NCBI GenBank assembly: GCA_964458325.1
Contig: CAYWIM010000032.1
Coordinates: 1-44,007 of the forward strand
Direction: 5' to 3'
DNA: 44,007 nt
Source: JAGMXM01 sp964458325
GTDB lineage: Bacteria; Verrucomicrobiota; Verrucomicrobiia; Limisphaerales; UBA1319
The position numbers and the translations under genes are program-made. Shown in pieces: positions 1-8,458 of this stretch. The first letter of the stretch is position 1. The number at the start of each line of letters is the position of its first letter. The notes under the pieces were generated by a model. It was not told the DNA's origin. It searched no databases and was given only the letters and a program-made list of their open reading frames with translations.

Positions 1-28
1 ACCTTTCAGCTTGCGGCTTGCCAGGTAG

Positions 29-50
29 GGCGCGCACTCCGCTGCGCGCC
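29..50. other. Perfect 8-bp stem-loop upstream of the sulfate-binding gene
   Basis: Bases 29-36 and 43-50 are perfectly complementary (GGCGCGCA / TGCGCGCC) around a six-base loop. No T-tract follows, so this is more likely the end of an upstream transcript or a leader structure than a classic intrinsic terminator. It lies 45 bases before the ATG at 95. Confidence 0.4.
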
Positions 51-94
51 GGATTGTGGACTCGGTCGGGGAAAGGCGCTAGGTTACGGGCGCC

Positions 95-1159
95 ATGCAT
101 TCGCGAGCGACACGAATCACGAACTGTTCCTTGGCGGGGGGGTGGGCAAGGCGGCAAGCCTCGGCCGCCGGTCTTCTCCTGGGCATTGTCCTGGTCTCCG
201 CTGCCCTGTCCGCGGCCTCGGGCAAGACAGTCACGCTCCTGAACGTCTCGTATGATCCGACCCGGGAGTTTTACCGGGAGTACAACGGCCTCTTCGCCCA
301 ACACTGGAAAAGCCGGACCGGCGACACGTTGACAATCCGCCAGTCGCACGGCGGCTCGGGCAAGCAGGCGCGGTCGGTGATCGACGGGCTGGCCGCGGAT
401 GTCGTGACGCTGGCGCTTGCCTATGACATCGATGCCATCGCCGAGAAAGGAGGCGCGCTGCCGCCGGATTGGCAGCAGCGGCTGCCCCATCACAGCGCCC
501 CATACACATCGACGATCGTCTTCGTGGTCCGGCGAGGCAATCCGCGGGGCGTGCGGGATTGGGACGACCTGGTCCGGACCGGCGTGTCGGTGATCACGCC
601 CAATCCGAAAACGTCGGGCGGGGCGCGATGGAATTACCTGGCGGCGTGGGCGTATGCGGAGCGGAAATACGCCGGGAACGCCGCGCGGACTCGGGATTTC
701 ATGATCCGGCTGTTTCGAAATGCCCCCGTCCTGGACACCGGGGCGCGCGGGGCGACGACGACCTTCGTCCAGCGCGGCATCGGCGACGTCATGATCGCGT
801 GGGAGAACGAGGCGCTCCTGGCGATCGAGGAGTACGGCGCCGACCGGATCGAGATGGTGATGCCGTCGCTGAGCATCCTGGCGGAGCCACCGGTGGCGTG
901 GGTCGACCGAGTCGTCCGCCGGCGCGGGACCGAGGAGGTTGCTCGAGCCTATCTTGAATACCTCTACTCGCCGGCAGCCCAGGAATTGATCGTTCGCCAC
1001 CACTATCGTCCGCGATCGAGCGAAGCGGCCGCACGCCGGCCGGGCGGGTTTCCCGCCATTCAAACGGTGACGATCGAGGAGTGCTTTGGCGATTGGCGCA
1101 AGGCCCACCAAACCCACTTCGCCGAAGGCGGAACCCTGGATCAGATCCTGAGGCCGTGA
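95..1159 (+). CDS. sbp: Sulfate ABC transporter periplasmic substrate-binding protein (Sbp/CysP family)
   Basis: A 354-residue exported protein that should capture sulfate (or thiosulfate) in the periplasm for an ABC importer. An N-terminal signal with a hydrophobic core (about residues 26-42, ending ALSAASG) precedes the mature start KTVTLLNVSYDPTREFY, the family's opening signature. The later segment PNPKTSGGARWNYLAAW is the conserved anion-site region. The length matches the family once the rather long n-region is allowed for. The Shine-Dalgarno site is weak (gggcgcc before ATG). No CysT, CysW or CysA partner follows: the next gene is convergent, so any partners lie upstream of the window or elsewhere. 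Family assignment is firm; the exact oxyanion is inferred. Confidence 0.9.
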   Translation: MHSRATRITNCSLAGGWARRQASAAGLLLGIVLVSAALSAASGKTVTLLNVSYDPTREFYREYNGLFAQHWKSRTGDTLTIRQSHGGSGKQARSVIDGLAADVVTLALAYDIDAIAEKGGALPPDWQQRLPHHSAPYTSTIVFVVRRGNPRGVRDWDDLVRTGVSVITPNPKTSGGARWNYLAAWAYAERKYAGNAARTRDFMIRLFRNAPVLDTGARGATTTFVQRGIGDVMIAWENEALLAIEEYGADRIEMVMPSLSILAEPPVAWVDRVVRRRGTEEVARAYLEYLYSPAAQELIVRHHYRPRSSEAAARRPGGFPAIQTVTIEECFGDWRKAHQTHFAEGGTLDQILRP

Positions 1160-1215
1160 ACCGGCCCGCACCGGATCCGATCCGGCTGGCCGGACGCAAT
1201 CAGCCCAGAAACGGC

Positions 1216-1264
1216 GCAGGGCCCCGGCGGCATGCGTCGAGGCCCTGCGAGCGGCAAGCTTTTT
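1216..1264 (+). terminator. Probable terminator after the sulfate-binding gene
   Basis: GCAGGGCC (1216-1223) pairs perfectly with GGCCCTGC (1241-1248). A run of five T lies at 1260-1264, about 11 bases beyond the stem, which is farther than ideal. A second GC-rich hairpin (CGGCGCC arms) lies further right, towards the end of the convergent oxidoreductase gene. Confidence 0.45.
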
Positions 1265-1318
1265 CGATGGCCCGCCAAGCGGCGCCCGAGGGAGCGGCGC
1301 CGTCGCGGGCTGGAATCA

Positions 1319-2647
1319 TCATGCCAGCGGGTTGAACCGGCCCGGCATCGGGATCGGATAGAACCCGTTGGCATCCGGCATCACGGGCGGCTTGGCGTCC
1401 CAGGAGGAGAGGTCTTTCGGGAACGTATCGGCGCCCTTTTCGACCAGCTCATCCCATTTGACAACATTGCCGGAGTAGGTGGCCATGCGGCCCAGGACGG
1501 CCGTCATGGTCGAGATGGCGCCGCACCAGCCTTCGTGGATGGGGGTGTCTTTCTGGATGGCCTGCTGGAGATCGTAGTGCTCCTGCACGTAAGGGTTGCT
1601 GAAGGCGAGTTTGACGGGGCTGCCGGCGCCCGAGACGTTGCGGCCTTTGGGCTGCGTGCTCGAGTGGAAGAACTCCGTGACGGGGCTCCAGGTGCCCGGC
1701 TGATGGCGGCATTGGCTGTACATCTTGGTGCCGTCGGCGTAGGTGAACTCGACGAAATGCGCGTCGAAGATCTGGCCCTGGACTTCCTTGCCGTTGTAGC
1801 CGCGGGTGAGGCATGCCCCCATGCCGTTGGCTTCGACGGGGTGCGCCCAGTCCGGGCCTTCCTTTTTGAGAACGGCCGCCATGACCCAGTTGGCGATATC
1901 GAGGTTGTGGACATGCTGCTCACAGATCTGGTCGCCGCTGAGCCAGACGAAATGATACCAGTTGTTGACCTGGTACTGCATCTCGGTCTGTCCAGGGCGG
2001 CGTCCCCGGTTCCAGATGCCTTGTCCGTTCCAGTAGGCGCGGAGGAGGGTGATGTCGCCATACTTGCCATCGCGGATGGCATTGATGCCGCTGATGTAGC
2101 CGGCTTCGTGATGGCGCTGGAGGCCGACGGCGACCTTCAAGTTCTTGTCCGCGGCCATCTTATTGGCCGCCATGACCTTGCGGAAACCGCCCGGGCAGAC
2201 GCACACGGGCTTCTCCATGAAGACATGCTTGCCGGCTTTGACCGCCGCCTCATAATGCTGGGGGCGGAATCCGGGAGGACCGGCCAGGATGACCATGTCC
2301 ACCCCAACCTCGAGGGCCTTTTGGTAGGCATCCAGACCCGAAAAAATCCGGTCGGCCGGCAGGTCCGCCTTGGCCGGGAATTTCTTGAGGATGTTGTTGG
2401 CTGCGCTTTGGGCCCGTTCCTGGAAGGCGTCGGCGACGGCCACGATCTTGACGTTGCCGCCGGCGTTGATGCAATCGAGCGCGGCGCCGCTGCCGCGGCC
2501 GCCGGCGCCGATGACCGCGACTCGGAGCAGGTCCGAACCGGCGGCATGGACCATCAGGCGGCTGGGCATCGTCGCCGCCACGACCGCCCCGGCGGTCATC
2601 AGACCGGATGTTTTGAGGAACTCGCGCCGCGTTTTCATTTCATTCAT
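1319..2647 (-). CDS. Tat-exported Gfo/Idh/MocA-family oxidoreductase
   Basis: A 442-residue NAD(P)-dependent sugar or cyclitol dehydrogenase-type protein. Residues 6-12 (TRREFLK) followed by a hydrophobic stretch form a twin-arginine signal, so it should be exported already folded. The Rossmann motif GAGGRG is at 47-52 and the family's catalytic EKP motif at 145-147 (FMEKPVC). The C-terminal half carries the usual alpha/beta domain. The start at 2647 was chosen because GGAG lies 7 bases upstream; the frame stays open further upstream but without such a site. It is divergent from an exported sugar isomerase/epimerase with a 216-base shared upstream region, a common pairing in Verrucomicrobia and Planctomycetes. 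Substrate unknown. Confidence 0.92.
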   Translation of the reverse strand: MNEMKTRREFLKTSGLMTAGAVVAATMPSRLMVHAAGSDLLRVAVIGAGGRGSGAALDCINAGGNVKIVAVADAFQERAQSAANNILKKFPAKADLPADRIFSGLDAYQKALEVGVDMVILAGPPGFRPQHYEAAVKAGKHVFMEKPVCVCPGGFRKVMAANKMAADKNLKVAVGLQRHHEAGYISGINAIRDGKYGDITLLRAYWNGQGIWNRGRRPGQTEMQYQVNNWYHFVWLSGDQICEQHVHNLDIANWVMAAVLKKEGPDWAHPVEANGMGACLTRGYNGKEVQGQIFDAHFVEFTYADGTKMYSQCRHQPGTWSPVTEFFHSSTQPKGRNVSGAGSPVKLAFSNPYVQEHYDLQQAIQKDTPIHEGWCGAISTMTAVLGRMATYSGNVVKWDELVEKGADTFPKDLSSWDAKPPVMPDANGFYPIPMPGRFNPLA

Positions 2648-2702
2648 GTGATTCTCCATTGATTGGATCTGGTTGTTGTTCCGTTTTTTCGGATTGGCGG
2701 AG

Positions 2703-2732
2703 ATAGTAGGTCGGGCGCGAGGAGAAATGCAA
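2703..2732 (-). promoter_or_regulatory. Candidate promoter for the Tat-exported oxidoreductase
   Basis: Reading the minus strand, TTGCAT (complement of 2727-2732) is followed after 18 bases by TACTAT (complement of 2703-2708), which matches 4 of 6 bases of the sigma-70 -10 box. The -35 match is poor, so this is only a candidate. A consensus TTGACA at 2761-2766 faces the isomerase gene but has no acceptable -10 partner. Confidence 0.3.
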
Positions 2733-2863
2733 CCAAGAATGCGCGGCCCCCATTTTTGCTTTGACAAGGCGGTGCATTCCCGGTGCACTGGCGGACGAGA
2801 AGTCCCGCGGCCTGATGTCCACGGGGCCCCATCGACGATCATCGGGAATCCATGCGAGGCATT

Positions 2864-3814
2864 ATGAAGAGGACACTTGGTTTGAGTCTGAGCGTGCTGT
2901 GGCTGGCCAGCGGCAGCACCTTGTGGGCGCAGAGCCGCATTCCGGCCGAATACCGGATCAACGGTTTCGCGATCGGTTGCCAGGCCTATTCGTTCAACCG
3001 GTTCAGCGCGTTCGAGGCCATCGAGAAGACCGCCCAGGTCGGCGCGAAAGTCATCGAGTTCTACCCCGGGCAGAAGCTCAGCCCCGAGGAGCCGAACCTC
3101 AAGCTGGATCACAACGCCTCCGACGATGTCCTGGCCAAGGTCAAGGCCAAGCTCAAGGAGCACGGGATCATGGCGGTCAATTACGGCGTCGTGGGCCTCC
3201 CCAACAACGAAGCTGAGGCCCGCAAAGTGTTCGAGTTCGCCAAGAAAATGGGCATCCCCGCCGTCACCTCGGAGCCGTCCGCCGATGCCATGGATCTGAT
3301 CGAGCGACTGGTCAAGGAATACGACATCCAGGTCGGTATCCATAACCACCCGCGCCGCTCGAACGACCCCAACTACAAGGTCTGGGACCCGGCTTATGTG
3401 CTATCGATGGTCAAAGACCGGGACCGCCGGATCGGGGCCGCCGCCGACACGGGACACTGGCTGCGATCCGACCTCCAGCCGATCGAGGCGCTGCGCCTGC
3501 TCGAAGGGCGGCTGATCAGCTTGCATCTGAAGGATTTGAATCAGATGGGCCCCAGCGCCCACGATGTCCCTTACGGGATGGGCGTCGCTAATGTCCGCAG
3601 CATCTTGATGGAGTTGCGGCGCCAGAATTTCGACGGCAACATCTCGATCGAATACGAATACAACTGGGATAACTCCGTGCCTGAGATTGCCCAGTGCATC
3701 GGGTTCGTGCGCGGGTTTAGCGCCGCGGCGGGCCCGCGCCGCGCGATGCGCGACACGCTCAGGATTCCGGGCGGCCAGGCCCCCGTCGAGAAACCGGTGT
3801 CGCCCACCCGCTAG
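2864..3814 (+). CDS. Exported sugar phosphate isomerase/epimerase-like TIM-barrel protein
   Basis: A 316-residue protein of the xylose isomerase-like TIM-barrel superfamily (AP endonuclease 2 fold). A Sec-type signal peptide (MKRTLGLSLS... ending near AQ at residue 23) predicts periplasmic location. Family features include GCQAYSFNRF near the start of the mature protein, the GIHNHPRR segment, AADTGHWLRS and LHLKDLNQ, which supply metal-binding His, Asp and Glu residues. The start at 2864 is preferred over the in-frame ATG at 2852 because GAGG at 2856-2859 sits just before it. It is divergent from the Tat-exported Gfo/Idh/MocA protein, suggesting both act on the same periplasmic sugar. The substrate cannot be read from sequence. 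Confidence 0.88.
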   Translation: MKRTLGLSLSVLWLASGSTLWAQSRIPAEYRINGFAIGCQAYSFNRFSAFEAIEKTAQVGAKVIEFYPGQKLSPEEPNLKLDHNASDDVLAKVKAKLKEHGIMAVNYGVVGLPNNEAEARKVFEFAKKMGIPAVTSEPSADAMDLIERLVKEYDIQVGIHNHPRRSNDPNYKVWDPAYVLSMVKDRDRRIGAAADTGHWLRSDLQPIEALRLLEGRLISLHLKDLNQMGPSAHDVPYGMGVANVRSILMELRRQNFDGNISIEYEYNWDNSVPEIAQCIGFVRGFSAAAGPRRAMRDTLRIPGGQAPVEKPVSPTR

Positions 3815-4112
3815 CGGGCCGGGCTGGACCTTCACACCCGAGGCGGCGCCGCAGTGCGCCCCCCGGGTGTTCCCTTTCCGATCGGCCAAGAAACGCAAAG
3901 CAGTCGCCAATTCGTGTGCAGTGCCCCCATGCGTTTTCTGGGAGGATCCGGGATTGGGCGATGCGCCTGGCAGGCAGACGAGAAGATTCCGCTTGCCAGA
4001 AATCGAGAGATGCTGGCATATCCGTCGGGTCATTAGGAATGATGATTGGCATCGGAGATGCATGGCAGTAGTTAAACAAAGTTAATTTTGAGTCAGCAGA
4101 AAAGGAAATCGC
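3815..4112. other. Gene-free 298-base spacer before the synthetase-hydrogenase operon
   Basis: ACACCCG (3834-3840) and CGGGTGT (3864-3870) form a 7-bp stem followed by a pyrimidine-rich stretch (TCCCTTTCC), a likely end for the isomerase transcript. The last 80 bases are AT-richer than the surroundings and probably hold the operon promoter, but I see no convincing -35/-10 pair; TTGGCA at 4046-4051 with a poor -10 is the best. AAGGAAA lies just before the ATG at 4113. A 60-codon open frame here (3854-4036) resembles no known family. Confidence 0.5.
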
Positions 4113-6890
4113 ATGGCCGCTGAAAACCCTGTTCGTCCGGCGCAGCACTCGACCAAGGTGAGCCCGGATCCTGCGCACGACGTGCTCGGGAGCGATCGCC
4201 GCCAGCCCCTGGATGCCATCCTCAAGCCCAAGAGCGTGGCGGTCATCGGCGCGACGGAGAAGGTTGGCAGCGTGGGCCGGACGGTGCTGTGGAACCTGAT
4301 GAGCACCCCGTTTGGGGGCCCGATTTTCCCGGTCAATCCCACGCGGAGCAGCGTGCTCGGAATCAAGGCCTATCCCAGCATCGCGGCGGTGCCGGAGAAG
4401 GTGGACCTGGCCGTCATCACCACGCCGGCCGCCTCGGTCCCGAACATCATCAAGGAGTGTGCCGATGCCGGCTTGCCGGGGGCGGTGATCATCTCGGCCG
4501 GGTTCAAGGAGACGGGGCCGGCGGGGGTTGAGCTCGAGCGGCAGATCCTGGCGCACGCGCGCCGCAGCGGCATGCGGATCATCGGCCCCAACTGCCTGGG
4601 CGTGATGAATCCGATCAGCGGCGTCAACGCGACGTTTGCGTCCGCGATCGCCCGCCGGGGCAATGTGGGGTTCATCAGCCAGAGTGGCGCCCTCTGCACC
4701 GCGGTGCTCGATTGGAGCCTGAAGGAGATGGTGGGGTTCAGCGCGTTTGTATCGATCGGATCGATGCTGGACATCGGGTGGGGGGATCTCATCAGCTATC
4801 TGGGGAGCGATCCGAACACCAAGAGCATCGTGATCTACATGGAGACCATCGGCGACGCGCGGGCCTTTCTATCCGCGGCGCGCGAGGTGGCGCTGACCAA
4901 GCCGATCATCATCATCAAGCCGGGCCGGACGGAGGGGGCGGCGCGGGCGGCGGCATCGCACACGGGCTCGCTGACCGGGAGCGACGAGGTTCTCGAGGCG
5001 GCCTTCCGGCGGTGCGGGGTGCTGCGCGTGAACAACATCTCCGATCTGTTCCACATGTCCGAGGTCCTCTCGAAGCAGCCGCGGCCGCGGGGGCCGCGGA
5101 TGACGCTGATCACCAACGCGGGCGGCCCGGGCGTCCTGGCGACCGACGCGCTGCTTTCGAGCGGAGGCGAGCTGGCCGAGATCACGCCGCAGACCATCGA
5201 TGCCCTCAACAAGATCCTCCCCGCCCACTGGAGCCATAACAATCCTATCGACGTCCTGGGCGATGCCAGCGCCGACGTCTACGCCAAGACGCTCGAGATC
5301 GCCGGCCGGGACGTCAACAGCGACGGCTTGCTGGTGATCCTCACGCCGCAGGCGATGACCGATGCCACCGCGACCGCGGACAAGCTGCGCGAGTTTGGCC
5401 AGATCGAGAACAAGCCGGTCCTGGCCAGCTGGATGGGCGGCACCGACGTCGCCACCGGCGAGGCCATCCTCAACCGCTCCGGCATCCCGACCTTCTCCTA
5501 TCCGGACACGGCGGCCCGGATGTTTACGGCCATGTGGCGCTACAGCGACAACCTCCGCGCCCTTTACGAAACGCCCTCGACGCGCATCGACCTCGAGTCG
5601 GTGACTCAGGGCCGCGCCCAGGCCGCCCAGATCCTCGAGGGCGTCCGCCGCTCCCAGCGCACCATCCTGACCGAGTTCGAGTCCAAGGAGCTCCTGGCCG
5701 CTTACGGGGTGCCCATCGTCCTGACCCGGATTGCGCGGACGGTGGATGAGGCGGTCCAGATGGCCGAGGGGATGAAATACCCGGTCGTGCTGAAGCTCTT
5801 TTCCGAGACGATCACCCACAAGACCGATGTCGGGGGCGTCCAGCTCAACCTGGCCAGCGCCGACGCCGTCCGCCAGGCGTTCCGCAAGATCCAGACCTCG
5901 GTTACCGAAAAGGCCGGCGCCCAGCATTTCCAGGGCGTGACCGTCCAGCAGATGATCAAGCTCAGCGACGGCTACGAGCTGATCCTGGGCAGCAGCATCG
6001 ATCCCCAGTTCGGCCCGGTCCTCCTGTTCGGGACCGGCGGCCAGCTCGTCGAGGTGTTCAAGGACCGGGCGTTGGGCCTGCCGCCGCTGAACACGACGCT
6101 GGCGCGGCGCATGATGGAGCAGACCAAGATCTTCACCGCGCTCAAGGGCGTGCGAGGCCGGAAGTCCGTCGACATGCCCGCCCTCGAGCGGCTGATGGTC
6201 AACTTCAGCCAGCTCGTCGCCGAGCAGCCTTGGATCAAGGAGATCGACATCAATCCGCTGTTCGCCTCGGCGGATCACCTGGTGGCCCTGGATGCCCGCG
6301 TGATCCTCCATGATCCGGCCACGCCCGAGGACCAACTTCCCAAGCTGGCCATCCGGCCTTACCCGAACGAATACGTCAGCCAGTGGACCCTGAAGAGCGG
6401 GTCCGCCGTCATCATCCGGCCGATCCGGCCCGAAGACGAGCCCCTCATGGTCAAGTTCCACGAGACCCTGACCGAGCGCAGCGTCTACCAGCGCTATTTC
6501 GAGCCGATCAACCTGGCTGACCGGATCGCCCACGAGCGGCTGACGTGTATCTGTTTCAACGACTACGACCGCGAGATCGCGCTGGTGGTCGAGCGGGCCG
6601 ATCCGAAGAGCGGGGCGCCGGAGATCCTCGGCGTCGGGCGCCTCAGCAAGGTCCCCTTCCATTCCGAGGCCGAGTTCGCCATCGTTATCGCCGATGCCTA
6701 CCATCACCAGGGGATGGGATCGGAGCTGTTGCGGCTCCTGCTCAAGATTGCCCGCCAGGAAAAGATCGGGGTCGTCCGCGCCAAAATCCATCCCGAGAAC
6801 GACGAGATACGCCGGATCTGCGAGCGGCTCAAGTTCCATCTCGTCGAGGCGAAAGATGAGCCGCTCATTCGGGCCGAGATCAAGCTGTAG
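4113..6890 (+). CDS. ADP-forming acyl-CoA synthetase fused to GNAT acetyltransferase (PatZ/Acd-like)
   Basis: A 925-residue multidomain protein: CoA-binding Rossmann domain (about residues 33-160), succinyl-CoA ligase-like domain (about 180-490), ATP-grasp domain (about 510-740) and a C-terminal GNAT acetyltransferase domain (about 765-925, with HHQGMGSELL as the acetyl-CoA loop). The order matches Pat/PatZ lysine acetyltransferases and ADP-forming acetyl-CoA synthetases. The His expected to be phosphorylated in active ADP-forming synthetases is present (H283 in AASHTGSL). In Salmonella Pat that His is known to be lost. Synthetase activity (acetyl-CoA + ADP + Pi to acetate + ATP + CoA) is therefore plausible alongside acetylation. 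It lies 29 bases before hdrC and probably heads the operon. AAGGAAA precedes the ATG. Confidence 0.9.
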   Translation: MAAENPVRPAQHSTKVSPDPAHDVLGSDRRQPLDAILKPKSVAVIGATEKVGSVGRTVLWNLMSTPFGGPIFPVNPTRSSVLGIKAYPSIAAVPEKVDLAVITTPAASVPNIIKECADAGLPGAVIISAGFKETGPAGVELERQILAHARRSGMRIIGPNCLGVMNPISGVNATFASAIARRGNVGFISQSGALCTAVLDWSLKEMVGFSAFVSIGSMLDIGWGDLISYLGSDPNTKSIVIYMETIGDARAFLSAAREVALTKPIIIIKPGRTEGAARAAASHTGSLTGSDEVLEAAFRRCGVLRVNNISDLFHMSEVLSKQPRPRGPRMTLITNAGGPGVLATDALLSSGGELAEITPQTIDALNKILPAHWSHNNPIDVLGDASADVYAKTLEIAGRDVNSDGLLVILTPQAMTDATATADKLREFGQIENKPVLASWMGGTDVATGEAILNRSGIPTFSYPDTAARMFTAMWRYSDNLRALYETPSTRIDLESVTQGRAQAAQILEGVRRSQRTILTEFESKELLAAYGVPIVLTRIARTVDEAVQMAEGMKYPVVLKLFSETITHKTDVGGVQLNLASADAVRQAFRKIQTSVTEKAGAQHFQGVTVQQMIKLSDGYELILGSSIDPQFGPVLLFGTGGQLVEVFKDRALGLPPLNTTLARRMMEQTKIFTALKGVRGRKSVDMPALERLMVNFSQLVAEQPWIKEIDINPLFASADHLVALDARVILHDPATPEDQLPKLAIRPYPNEYVSQWTLKSGSAVIIRPIRPEDEPLMVKFHETLTERSVYQRYFEPINLADRIAHERLTCICFNDYDREIALVVERADPKSGAPEILGVGRLSKVPFHSEAEFAIVIADAYHHQGMGSELLRLLLKIARQEKIGVVRAKIHPENDEIRRICERLKFHLVEAKDEPLIRAEIKL

Positions 6891-6919
6891 CGACGCCGAG
6901 CATCGAGGAATTCCCTTAT

Positions 6920-7540
6920 ATGGACCTGCCACGAACCATCAAATACGAAGCGGATCGAGTTGCCGGATTCGGCAAAGAGGTGATGAGCGTTCCGGGCTGC
7001 GAGAACCTCCAGAGCTGCATCCAGTGCGGCACCTGCTCGGGAGTATGCCCGTTGAGCATCTACATGGACTACTCGCCGCGCCAGGTCATGGCTCTGACCC
7101 GGTCGGACTTCAAGAACGAGGTGCTCCGGAGCCACACCATCTGGCTCTGCGCATCGTGCTATTCCTGCACGGTCGAGTGCCCCCGGCAGATCCGGATCAC
7201 CGATATCATGTACGAGCTCAAGCAGCGCGCGATCCATGACGGAATCTATCCCAAGAAATTCCCGATCCCCGTCCTGGCCAAGGAGTTCTACAAGATGGCC
7301 AGCAAGCAGGGGCGGGTGACCGACAACTGGCTGGCGACGTGGATGTTTCTCAAGACCAACTGGTGGGCGGCGCTGGGCATGTGGCGCCTGGGCCTCGGGC
7401 TGATTAAACGCGGCCGGTTCTCCTTCACCTACGATGGCATCCGGCAGAAAAAGCAGCTGGCGCGGATGATGGAGGCCGTGGACACTCTGTCGATCGACGC
7501 CCTGACCGACGCCAAGCCCAAGCGCAAAGCTGCTCATTGA
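6920..7540 (+). CDS. hdrC: Heterodisulfide reductase subunit C (HdrC-like, two [4Fe-4S] clusters)
   Basis: A 206-residue electron-transfer subunit linking HdrA to HdrB. It has two complete CxxCxxCxxxC ferredoxin motifs: C33, C36, C39, C43 (CIQCGTCSGVC) and C77, C80, C83, C87 (CASCYSCTVEC). The rest is helical with no clear membrane segment, so the complex should be cytoplasmic. GAGGA lies 10 bases before the ATG. The stop codon is 5 bases before the hdrB ATG, indicating one transcript and translational coupling. Isolated HdrC-like proteins also occur in sulfur and lactate oxidation modules, but here the neighbours (HdrB, HdrA, Mvh subunits) decide the role. Confidence 0.93.
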   Translation: MDLPRTIKYEADRVAGFGKEVMSVPGCENLQSCIQCGTCSGVCPLSIYMDYSPRQVMALTRSDFKNEVLRSHTIWLCASCYSCTVECPRQIRITDIMYELKQRAIHDGIYPKKFPIPVLAKEFYKMASKQGRVTDNWLATWMFLKTNWWAALGMWRLGLGLIKRGRFSFTYDGIRQKKQLARMMEAVDTLSIDALTDAKPKRKAAH

Positions 7541-7545
7541 CGCTT

Positions 7546-8424
7546 ATGAAATACTCTTATTATCCGGGCTGTTCGCTCAAAGGCACCGGGCGCTCTTACG
7601 AGGAATCGCTGCTGCCGGTCTTCAAGGCCCTGGGCATCGAGATGGAGGAACTGGACGACTGGAACTGCTGCGGCGCCACCGCCTACATGGCCGTGGACGA
7701 GGTGAAGGCCTGCGTGATGGCGTCGCGGAACCTGGCGCTGGCGGAGCGGATGGGGCACGCGGAGATGCTGGCGCCCTGCAGCGCCTGCTACCTGGTGCTC
7801 AACAAAACCAAGCACTACCTGCACGACTCGCCTTCCGTGCGCGGCGTGGTCGGGCAGGCCCTCCAGCAGGCGGACCTCAGCTACAGCGGCAACGTCCCCG
7901 TGCGGCATCCGCTCGATGTGCTGATCAACGAGGTGGGCCTCGATGAGGTCAAGAAGAGGGTGCGCCGGCCCTTGAAAGGGCTCAAGGTGGCCCCCTATTA
8001 CGGCTGCCAGATCGTCCGGCCCTATGCCACCTTCGACGACCAGTACAACCCGACCACGCTCGACCGCCTGGTCGAGGCCCTGGGCGGCTCCGTGGTCCGG
8101 TTCCCGCTCAAGACCCGCTGCTGCGGCGGGAGCCTCACCGGCACGCTGCCCGAGCCCGGCCTGCTCTGCAGCTACATCATCCTCAAGGAGGCCCTCGCGC
8201 GCGGCGCCAACGTGATCGCCACCGTATGCCCCCTCTGCCAGTTCAACCTCGACGGCTACCACGACAAGATCGCCCGGAAATGGGATCCGGTCCGGATCCC
8301 GACCGTCTATTTCAGCCAGCTCATGGGCTTGGCGTTTGGCTTGCCGGAAAAGGAGATCGCCCTCAACCGCCATTTCATCCCCATGCCATCCCTGGACGCG
8401 CTCGCGGCCCCGGCCGCTGCCTGA
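7546..8424 (+). CDS. hdrB: Heterodisulfide reductase subunit B (HdrB-like, two CCG domains)
   Basis: A 292-residue protein with two cysteine-rich CCG domains. In methanogen HdrB these bind the two noncubane [4Fe-4S] clusters that reduce the CoM-CoB disulfide. Both ligand sets are complete: C9, C41, C42, C78, C81 and C154, C192, C193, C228, C231. The catalytic site is therefore probably intact, although a bacterium is not expected to have CoM-S-S-CoB; the real acceptor is unknown. The start at 7546 (MKYSYYPGCSLKG) was chosen over an in-frame TTG at 7537 because it places C9 as in characterised HdrB. hdrA follows after 34 bases. Confidence 0.94.
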   Translation: MKYSYYPGCSLKGTGRSYEESLLPVFKALGIEMEELDDWNCCGATAYMAVDEVKACVMASRNLALAERMGHAEMLAPCSACYLVLNKTKHYLHDSPSVRGVVGQALQQADLSYSGNVPVRHPLDVLINEVGLDEVKKRVRRPLKGLKVAPYYGCQIVRPYATFDDQYNPTTLDRLVEALGGSVVRFPLKTRCCGGSLTGTLPEPGLLCSYIILKEALARGANVIATVCPLCQFNLDGYHDKIARKWDPVRIPTVYFSQLMGLAFGLPEKEIALNRHFIPMPSLDALAAPAAA

Positions 8425-8458
8425 AACCCTGCTCCCACGATTTTCCCGGATTCTTACC

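Noticed and set aside
2761..2790. Consensus TTGACA as a promoter for the exported isomerase
   Set aside because: No acceptable -10 box lies 15-19 bases downstream.
3854..4036. Short open frame of 60 codons in the spacer before the synthetase gene
   Set aside because: No family resemblance, no ribosome-binding site and atypical composition; treated as non-coding spacer.
4869..6932. A long open frame antisense to the acyl-CoA synthetase gene
   Set aside because: High-GC third positions keep antisense frames open. The translation is Arg/Asp/Leu/Gly-rich without any family motif, while the plus frame is a clear multidomain enzyme.
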